Below, piece after piece: positions 14,967-20,417 of a DNA stretch of 20,417 bases (its first letter is position 1; each line of letters opens with the position of its first letter). The translations under genes and the position numbers were made by a program. The stretch spans positions 1 through 20,417 of the forward strand of contig JAUZQH010000227.1 in the NCBI GenBank assembly GCA_030951065.1, given 5' to 3'. The notes below the pieces were generated by a model, which made no database searches, had not been told where the DNA came from, and worked only from the letters and a program-made list of their open reading frames with translations. Origin of the DNA: Mariprofundus sp. Lineage in GTDB: Bacteria > Pseudomonadota > Zetaproteobacteria > Mariprofundales > Mariprofundaceae.

Positions 14967-16819
14967 CTTATCCGATGTTGGAAAAAATACGTGGCGTGTC
15001 CGACCTCAAAGCATTGTATGAGGACCAGTTGCCCCGGCTTGCTACGGAGATGCGCCAGTACCTGATCGAAACACTGGCGCCGATCGGTGGTCACCTGGGA
15101 GCCGGTCTCGGTGTGGTTGAACTGACCATTGCGCTGCATTATCTGTTTGATTCACCGCGTGATAAAATCGTATGGGATGTCGGCCATCAGGCGTATCCGC
15201 ACAAAATTCTTACGGGTCGGTTGCAGGGCATGCCTACGATCCGCCAGTACGGTGGCCTGTGCGGCTTTACTAAACGCAGCGAGTCGGAACACGATCCGTT
15301 CGGGGCGGGCCATGCTTCCACCTCGATTTCTGCCGCTTACGGTATGGCATGTGGTCGTGATTTGAGTGGCGAGAATAATCATGTAATTGCAGTCATCGGA
15401 GACGGGGCGTTGACCGGAGGCATGGCATTTGAGGCCCTGAATCATGCCGGTGGCAAGGATAATCGCCTGCTGGTGATTCTGAATGACAATGAAATGTCGA
15501 TCGCACCGAATGTCGGAGCGATGTCGTCCTATCTGGCACGCATTATTACCGGCAAGCCGTACACGCAGGCCAAGGATACCGCCAAACGAATTCTGGAAAA
15601 ATTGCCCGGTGCTTTGAATGCGGCCAAACGTGTGGAAGAGCATGTGAAGGGCATGATTACGCCCGGCACCCTGTTTGAAGAAATGGGCTTTCGTTACATC
15701 GGCCCCATTGATGGCCATGATTTCGAGCATCTGCTGCCGACACTGGCCAATTGCAAGGATCTGGATGGCCCGATTCTGCTGCACACCATCACCAAAAAAG
15801 GGCTGGGATTTTCGCCTGCCGAAGAAGATCCGGAAACCTGGCATGGACTGGGCCCCTACAATATCCAGACCGGAAAGCCGCACAAAAGCGAGGGCAAGCC
15901 GCCGAGTTATACCGAGGTGTTTGCGGATACACTGGCCGACCTGGCTGATGATGATGATCGTATTGTCGCCATCACTGCGGCCATGCCGGGCGGTACCGGT
16001 CTGGCCCGTTTTGCCAGGCGGCATCCCGATCGCTGTTTCGATGTCGGCATTGCCGAGCAGCATGCGGTCACCTTTGCCGGCGGTTTATCCGTAGCCGGGA
16101 AACGCCCTTTTGTGACCATTTATTCCACTTTTATGCAGCGTGCCTATGATCAGATCATTCATGATATCTGTATTCAGAATCTGCCGGTTACGTTCTGCAT
16201 GGATCGGGCCGGCATCGTCGGTGCGGATGGTGCGACCCATACCGGCATGTTCGATATCGCCTTTATGCGCAGCCTGCCCAATATGACCGTCATGGCTCCG
16301 AAAGATGAAGCGGAATTGAAACATATGCTGGCGACAGCTCTCAGTATCAATGGGCCGGTGGCGATTCGCTATCCGCGCGGCAATGGTTACGGGGTGGAGC
16401 TTGCGAAACCGGAAGTCTTGCCAGTGGGCGAGTCCGAAGTACTGGAAAACGGTGATGAGGGGTTGGTTATTGCTGTCGGCAACCGTGTTCGTGATGCCTT
16501 GCATGCTGTGGAAACGTTGCGCAAGGAAGATCGCCGTGCATTGACGCTGTTGAATTTGCGTTTCATCAAACCGCTGGATGAAGCAACCATTCGAAGTCAT
16601 CTGAACAGTGATAAACCACTGGTGGTGATCGAAGAGGGTGTCGCGCAAGGTGGCATCGGCCAGCAGATTGCTGCACTGGCGCTGACAGAGGGTTGGCATG
16701 GTCCGTTTATTCATATTGCCATGCCGGACATATTCCCGCCGCATGGCACGCAGGCAGAAATTCTGCGCGACCTGGGGCTGGATGCTGATGGGATCATTGC
16801 CCGTATACGCAACAACTGA
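14963..16819 (+). CDS. dxs: 1-deoxy-D-xylulose-5-phosphate synthase
   Basis: Dxs makes DXP from pyruvate and glyceraldehyde-3-phosphate with thiamine diphosphate, the first step of the MEP route and a branch point to thiamine and pyridoxal. The 618 residues have the transketolase-like layout: GGHLG with H43, GHQAYPHKILTGR (74-86), the ThDP/Mg site GDGALTGG (146-153) with ND at 174-175, catalytic E365 in GIAEQHAV, and DRAGIVGADGATHTG (414-428). The start is GTG 14963, overlapping the ispA TGA (GTGA), with GGAG eight bases upstream; ATG at codon 5 is the alternative. Coupling to ispA makes sense for isoprenoid flux. Confidence 0.97.
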   Translation: MTYPMLEKIRGVSDLKALYEDQLPRLATEMRQYLIETLAPIGGHLGAGLGVVELTIALHYLFDSPRDKIVWDVGHQAYPHKILTGRLQGMPTIRQYGGLCGFTKRSESEHDPFGAGHASTSISAAYGMACGRDLSGENNHVIAVIGDGALTGGMAFEALNHAGGKDNRLLVILNDNEMSIAPNVGAMSSYLARIITGKPYTQAKDTAKRILEKLPGALNAAKRVEEHVKGMITPGTLFEEMGFRYIGPIDGHDFEHLLPTLANCKDLDGPILLHTITKKGLGFSPAEEDPETWHGLGPYNIQTGKPHKSEGKPPSYTEVFADTLADLADDDDRIVAITAAMPGGTGLARFARRHPDRCFDVGIAEQHAVTFAGGLSVAGKRPFVTIYSTFMQRAYDQIIHDICIQNLPVTFCMDRAGIVGADGATHTGMFDIAFMRSLPNMTVMAPKDEAELKHMLATALSINGPVAIRYPRGNGYGVELAKPEVLPVGESEVLENGDEGLVIAVGNRVRDALHAVETLRKEDRRALTLLNLRFIKPLDEATIRSHLNSDKPLVVIEEGVAQGGIGQQIAALALTEGWHGPFIHIAMPDIFPPHGTQAEILRDLGLDADGIIARIRNN

Positions 16820-16835
16820 TTTGTCTGACTGAATC

Positions 16836-17585
16836 TTGGCAAAACCAAAAATAAAAAAACAGCGACTCGACCGACTGCTGGTTGAACGTCAGCTGGCTGA
16901 ATCCGCAGATCAGGCACAGCGCCTGATTATGGCAGGGCTGGTCTATGTTGATGGACAGAAAGCCGACAAGGCCGGCATGGCATTTCGGGAAGATGCCATG
17001 ATTGATGTTCGCGAAGTGCTGCGCTATGTCTCGCGCGGTGGTTTGAAACTGGAGAAGGCGCTGGAATACTTCCCCTTTCAGGCCGAAGGGAAGATATGTC
17101 TGGATGTGGGGGCTTCAACCGGCGGTTTTACCGATGTGTTATTGCAGAATGGAGCCGAAAAAGTCTATGCCGTCGATGTCGGGCACGGTCAGTTGCACTA
17201 TAAGCTTCAGCATGATGCGCGGGTGATCAATCTGGAAAAAACACATGTGCGGATACTGACGCCTGCCCTGATTCCAGAACGGGTTGATGCACTGGTCATC
17301 GACACCTCATTTATTTCGCTGACCCGGGTGCTGCCATGTGCATGGCCGTTTGTAAAAAGCGGAGGCTGGTGCGTGGCACTGATCAAACCGCAATTCGAGG
17401 TGGATGCAAAGTATCTGGATCGCGGTGTGGTGCGTGACGATGTACACAGGCAGGCCGCCATTGATAAAGTGCTTGCCATGATCGGAGAACTCGAAGGCGC
17501 CGAGATCATTGGCGTCACCGAATCACCCATTCATGGTCCGAAAGGGAATGTCGAATATCTGCTGGGCATGTGTCGGAAAGTCTGA
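16836..17585 (+). CDS. tlyA: TlyA-family RNA 2'-O-methyltransferase
   Basis: Proteins of this family join an S4 RNA-binding domain to an FtsJ-type SAM-dependent methyltransferase. The mycobacterial TlyA methylates 16S and 23S rRNA riboses, while many homologues are merely labelled haemolysins. Of 249 residues, about 9-45 form the S4 domain (RLDRLLVERQLAES), followed by YVSRGGLKLEKAL (64-76), the SAM motif DVGASTGGFTD (90-100), DTSFISL (156-162) and LIKPQFE (182-188). The start is TTG at 16836, without a good ribosome-binding site; no ATG is placed well enough to keep the S4 domain. It follows dxs by 16 bases and so probably shares its transcript. The target nucleotide here is unknown. Confidence 0.9.
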   Translation: MAKPKIKKQRLDRLLVERQLAESADQAQRLIMAGLVYVDGQKADKAGMAFREDAMIDVREVLRYVSRGGLKLEKALEYFPFQAEGKICLDVGASTGGFTDVLLQNGAEKVYAVDVGHGQLHYKLQHDARVINLEKTHVRILTPALIPERVDALVIDTSFISLTRVLPCAWPFVKSGGWCVALIKPQFEVDAKYLDRGVVRDDVHRQAAIDKVLAMIGELEGAEIIGVTESPIHGPKGNVEYLLGMCRKV

Positions 17586-17607
17586 TCACCACGCAAGCCT
17601 GAGCTGC

Positions 17608-17985
17608 TCACGGAATTGGAATAAATTGCACTCCGGGGAATTCTTTGAGGTCAGCATCGGAGGTGTATAGCGCTGCATTGTGTCGTTGCGCTGTGGCATA
17701 GATGATGGCATCGGCCATGGCCAATCCATGCTCCACAGAAATATCAGCAGCTTCAAGCGCCAGTACATCAGTCAAACCGGCAACGTTTGCCTGCTGCATG
17801 CGCAAGGTGCATGCCATCGCTACAGATTCCCCGGCGTCACGTTTTAGTACTTTGCTCACTTCATAAATCACAATCGTTGGCACAAGTATTTCAGACTCGG
17901 TTTGTTGCAGGATATTCCGGTATGTATTTGCCAATGTTGTATTTTTGAACACATGTAACCAGCCGCAAGAGTCCACCAGCTTCAT
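17608..17985 (-). CDS. vapC: PIN-domain toxin, VapC-like
   Basis: PIN-domain toxins are Mg-dependent ribonucleases that arrest growth when freed from their antitoxin; known VapCs cut tRNA or rRNA. Starting at ATG 17983-17985 (MKLVDSCGWL) gives 125 residues, the usual size. The frame is open for 13 more codons upstream, but AAGGACAGGA before this ATG and its overlap with the antitoxin stop (ATGA) decide the start. Acidic active-site candidates are D5, E42 (YEVSKV), D92 (MADAIIYATA) and D110 (YTSDADL), so it looks intact. It converges on tlyA with a 22-base gap. Confidence 0.88.
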   Translation of the reverse strand: MKLVDSCGWLHVFKNTTLANTYRNILQQTESEILVPTIVIYEVSKVLKRDAGESVAMACTLRMQQANVAGLTDVLALEAADISVEHGLAMADAIIYATAQRHNAALYTSDADLKEFPGVQFIPIP

Positions 17986-18194
17986 GAAATCCTGTCCTTT
18001 TTCTCGCGAAAGCCCTCGATACATGCATCTTTCGCAATACCCTGAAGCTCATCAAGTGATTTCAAAGGAACCAGATAGGCAATGCCGCCTTTTTCAACAA
18101 CGCCAATCTCTTGCCCGGGTCTGATGTTCAACCGGTTACGAATGTTTTTTGGTATGACAATCTGGTATTTTGATGAAACCTTCACATTACTCAT
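17982..18194 (-). CDS. vapB: AbrB/MazE-fold antitoxin, VapB-like
   Basis: The 70-residue protein has an N-terminal swapped-hairpin AbrB DNA-binding domain (about 4-48, SSKYQIVIPKNIRNRL then RPGQEIGVVEKGG) and a charged C-terminal tail likely to wrap the toxin. It should neutralise the adjacent PIN protein and repress their promoter. AAGGGGTGA precedes the ATG at a good distance. The stop overlaps the toxin start, the normal antitoxin-first coupling. The perfect inverted repeat about 24 bases upstream is the obvious binding site. Confidence 0.88.
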   Translation of the reverse strand: MSNVKVSSKYQIVIPKNIRNRLNIRPGQEIGVVEKGGIAYLVPLKSLDELQGIAKDACIEGFREKKDRIS

Positions 18195-18217
18195 ATGTCA
18201 CCCCTTTTTTTATAATC

Positions 18218-18244
18218 GTTGAACAAATTATATATTTGTTCAAC
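18218..18244 (-). promoter_or_regulatory. Operator and promoter of the vapBC pair
   Basis: GTTGAACAAAT (18218-18228) and ATTTGTTCAAC (18234-18244) are perfect 11-bp inverted arms separated by five bases. On the minus strand a TATAAT box (18227-18232) lies across its centre, with TTGATT 15 bp upstream as a possible -35. Binding of the VapB-VapC complex here would block the promoter. The operator is well supported as a sequence; the binding is inferred. Confidence 0.7.
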
Positions 18245-18268
18245 AGAAATCAACTGCTTCCGGGCCAT

Positions 18269-20401
18269 TTATTCGAAGCTGAAAGCGCCCTTGCGGAACA
18301 GGTTCAGGCAGGCATCCACGGCATCGGGTTCATACCATTCCCCACGGTGTGTTTTGATTTCCTGCAGTGCTACATCAATACCCAAGCCTTCGCGGTAGGG
18401 GCGATGGCTGCTGATTGCTTCAACCACGTCAGCTACAGCCACAATTCTTGCTTCCAGACATATCTCATCACCCTTTAATCCCTGTGGGTAGCCGGTACCA
18501 TCCAGCCGTTCATGATGCTGGTGTGCGATGTCAGCAATTGGCCAGGGAAATATAATGTCCTTCAGAATGTCGTAGCCGACCTGGCAATGGGTTTTAACGA
18601 GTTCAAATTCCGTTTCTGACAGCCTCGTCGGCTTGCTTAATATCTCGGAGGGTAGATAAATTTTGCCTATATCGTGGATGGTTGCCCCCATTCTCAGGCC
18701 ATCAACCCGATCTGTATCCAGCCCCATCTCCTGAGCGATGCTTCGGGCAAGTTGTGCAACGCGCTGCTGGTGACCTGCTGTGTAGGGGTCTCTGGCGCCG
18801 ACCGCCCTGGCAACAGCGACAATGGTACCGACCAGGCTGTTTTTAAGCATTTTTCGAGCTTCAGCCTGAGCGCTGAGGTTGCGGACAAAAGCATGGAAGC
18901 TTACATCGCCATCGCTGTATGCCGGAACGATGGATAGCTCCACCGGGAAGGTATGTCCGTCGCGGTGCAGGGCATTGGTTTCTATGTGTTGGTTAAGCAC
19001 CGGCCCTTCGTTGGACTCCAGGAAATGCTTCAGCCCCTTTTCATGCGCTTCACGAGATTCGGGTGGAATGATGATTTTGGATATAGACTGGCCGATCGCT
19101 TCTTTCCGCTGCCAGCCGAAGGTCTTTTCCGCCTGTGGGTTCCAGTCGGTAATGCTTCCAGTCGAATCCATACTGACGAAGGCATCACGGGCTGTATCAA
19201 TAATTTGTCTTGTTTGCTTCTGCATATGAATCAGAGATTGTTCATTCTTTTTCTGTTCGGTGATATCCAGCAATGAGCCGATGACGGCTGCTTGTCCCTG
19301 ATAATGGGTAAACGATCCAAAGGCTTCGATATCAATAACCTTCCTTTCCCTGGTGATGCCCCTGAATGTGTAGTGGGCGCTTTTTTCTACGCCTTCGATG
19401 CGTTTGCGGATGTTCTCGGCAACCAATGGCCTGTCTTCCTCAAAAACCAGTTGTTCCGGGCCAAGCCGGTCAATAAGCTCTTCCTCGGTATAACCGAATA
19501 TTTCTGCGAGCCTGGGGTTGATATATTTGAATACGCCATCCTGAATAATGTAGATGCCCACCAGTGATTCGTTTGCCAGACGACTGAATTTCTCTTCGGA
19601 TGCGGCAAGCGCTTTATGGGCCTGTTTTTGCTCGGAGATGTCGTGCACGGTTCCGATCAGTTGCGTACAGTTCCCGGACGTATCAAACACAGGGGCAATG
19701 CTGACCTCGCCCGTTTTCTTGCCGGCAGGGTAAACGGAAGTCTCTTCCCACCGAACGGCCTTGCCGGTTCGGATTGCTTCCCTGTATTTTCCGAGGACAA
19801 GTTCATGGGCCGGTTTTGGAATCACTTCCTGAATTGGTTTGCCGACAATCTGCTTCTCCGCCAGGCCTGTCGCCTCCAGAAAACGCTGGTTCACCCAGTG
19901 AAAGCGGAAAACATCATCCGGTTCCACGCCAATGGCGAAAATGATATCGCAGGTATGGGTTTTGATCAGTGAGAGCTGGGTATCTCTGGCGCGCAGCTCT
20001 GCCCGGGTTTTCAGGTGTTCGGTGATATCCTCTATGGCCAGCAGAATAAACTGTGTCTTTTCATGTTCTTTGTAGATGCGCCGGGCGTTGAGCAGCATGG
20101 TGCGTCGCCCGATTTCCGGAAACTCGTGCTCAACTTCAAAATCATTAAACACTGTATTTTGCGGGAGCAGCCCCTCGAGCAATTGCTTTAGTGCGGGGAT
20201 ATCCCATTGACCGTTCCCCAGATCGTAAATTCGCTGACCTTCGGTTTCTTTTTTATCGACATGGAACGAGTCATAAAATGAGCGGTTGGCGAATATCACG
20301 TGCAGATCCGCATCAAGCACCAGCATGGGCTCACGTACTGTTGCGATGATGCTCTTGGCATCAATTTGTTGCGATGGTTTGCCTCGTTTGCCGGCAGGCA
20401 T
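18269..20401 (-). CDS. Multi-PAS sensor with HD-GYP domain
   Basis: This is a probable c-di-GMP phosphodiesterase with sensory input. Over 710 residues I see four PAS-like units at about 15-128, 143-256, 270-383 and 395-510; the first three end in DIT/DIS-type strands (EDITEH, HDISEQK, LDITEQKK). An HD-GYP domain fills 520-705. Its key residues are present: H576-D577 with K580 (HDIGK), H605, H629-H630 (HHERLDGTGYP, GYP at 637-639) and D658, so it should be active. No transmembrane helix is evident, suggesting a cytoplasmic sensor; the ligands are unknown. The first PAS resembles those in CheB/CheR-type hybrid proteins. The frame stays open from the ATG at 20401 to the window edge, and the ribosome-binding site there is weak, so the true start may lie outside. 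Confidence 0.88.
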   Translation of the reverse strand: MPAGKRGKPSQQIDAKSIIATVREPMLVLDADLHVIFANRSFYDSFHVDKKETEGQRIYDLGNGQWDIPALKQLLEGLLPQNTVFNDFEVEHEFPEIGRRTMLLNARRIYKEHEKTQFILLAIEDITEHLKTRAELRARDTQLSLIKTHTCDIIFAIGVEPDDVFRFHWVNQRFLEATGLAEKQIVGKPIQEVIPKPAHELVLGKYREAIRTGKAVRWEETSVYPAGKKTGEVSIAPVFDTSGNCTQLIGTVHDISEQKQAHKALAASEEKFSRLANESLVGIYIIQDGVFKYINPRLAEIFGYTEEELIDRLGPEQLVFEEDRPLVAENIRKRIEGVEKSAHYTFRGITRERKVIDIEAFGSFTHYQGQAAVIGSLLDITEQKKNEQSLIHMQKQTRQIIDTARDAFVSMDSTGSITDWNPQAEKTFGWQRKEAIGQSISKIIIPPESREAHEKGLKHFLESNEGPVLNQHIETNALHRDGHTFPVELSIVPAYSDGDVSFHAFVRNLSAQAEARKMLKNSLVGTIVAVARAVGARDPYTAGHQQRVAQLARSIAQEMGLDTDRVDGLRMGATIHDIGKIYLPSEILSKPTRLSETEFELVKTHCQVGYDILKDIIFPWPIADIAHQHHERLDGTGYPQGLKGDEICLEARIVAVADVVEAISSHRPYREGLGIDVALQEIKTHRGEWYEPDAVDACLNLFRKGAFSFE

Positions 20402-20417
20402 CGAATATCGTTCCGAG

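Noticed and set aside
16595..16610. TCTGAACAG as a second copy of the 4664-4786 element end
   Set aside because: It is inside conserved dxs coding sequence and lacks the inner arms.
17586..17607. Bidirectional terminator between tlyA and vapC
   Set aside because: Only 22 bases separate the genes and the best stem is too short, with no T-run.
1..20417. CRISPR arrays, tRNA or rRNA genes, IS transposases, phage genes
   Set aside because: No regularly spaced repeats, cloverleaf sequences, rRNA segments or transposase or phage proteins were seen in any frame.

Overview
The window is an ordinary, densely packed bacterial chromosome segment of moderate GC with proteobacterial gene families. It holds 20 protein genes that I consider real, two of them running into or close to a window edge. 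The gene content is core biosynthesis (Trp, Arg, isoprenoid, lipoate), phosphate uptake, FeoB-type iron uptake, a b561-type cytochrome and a PAS/HD-GYP sensor. This suits a free-living aerobic or micro-aerophilic proteobacterium. A gamma- or zetaproteobacterium (Mariprofundus-like iron oxidiser) is my leading guess from family resemblance, not something the sequence proves.

Layout. 1-2310 (minus): trpF-trpB-trpA, the end of tryptophan synthesis; trpA is cut by the left edge and overlaps trpB by ATGA. 2311-2586: divergent control region with a 29-bp palindrome. 2587-6036 (plus): argD-argF-argG, three consecutive-pathway arginine genes; argD/argF overlap by ATGA, and a 123-bp nested palindromic element sits between argF and argG. 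6053-7229 (plus): a four-helix b561-type cytochrome and a universal stress protein follow argG closely. 7230-7363: convergent gap rich in hairpins. 7364-12854 (minus): feoB-pstS-pstC-pstA-pstB in transcription order, with start/stop overlaps in the pst genes and only 70 bp between feoB and pstS. 13025-13642 (minus): lipB. 13643-13853: divergent promoter region with a long hairpin in the predicted xseB leader. 13854-17585 (plus): xseB-ispA-dxs-tlyA, the classic isoprenoid-precursor cluster. 17608-18194 (minus): a PIN/AbrB-type toxin-antitoxin pair with a perfect 11-bp inverted repeat in its promoter. 18269-20401 (minus): a four-PAS HD-GYP c-di-GMP phosphodiesterase that may continue past the right edge.

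How the parts work together. TrpF, TrpB and TrpA act at consecutive steps to tryptophan. ArgD, ArgF and ArgG lead from N-acetylglutamate semialdehyde through ornithine and citrulline to argininosuccinate. IspA and Dxs provide the entry and a prenyl-elongation step of the MEP isoprenoid route. The Pst genes form a complete phosphate ABC importer, apparently co-oriented with an iron(II) transporter. I found no wholly new multi-gene system. The most unusual signals are non-coding: the 123-bp element, the xseB leader hairpin, the paired 29-bp palindromes, and the identical TAGAAT boxes six bases before two start codons.
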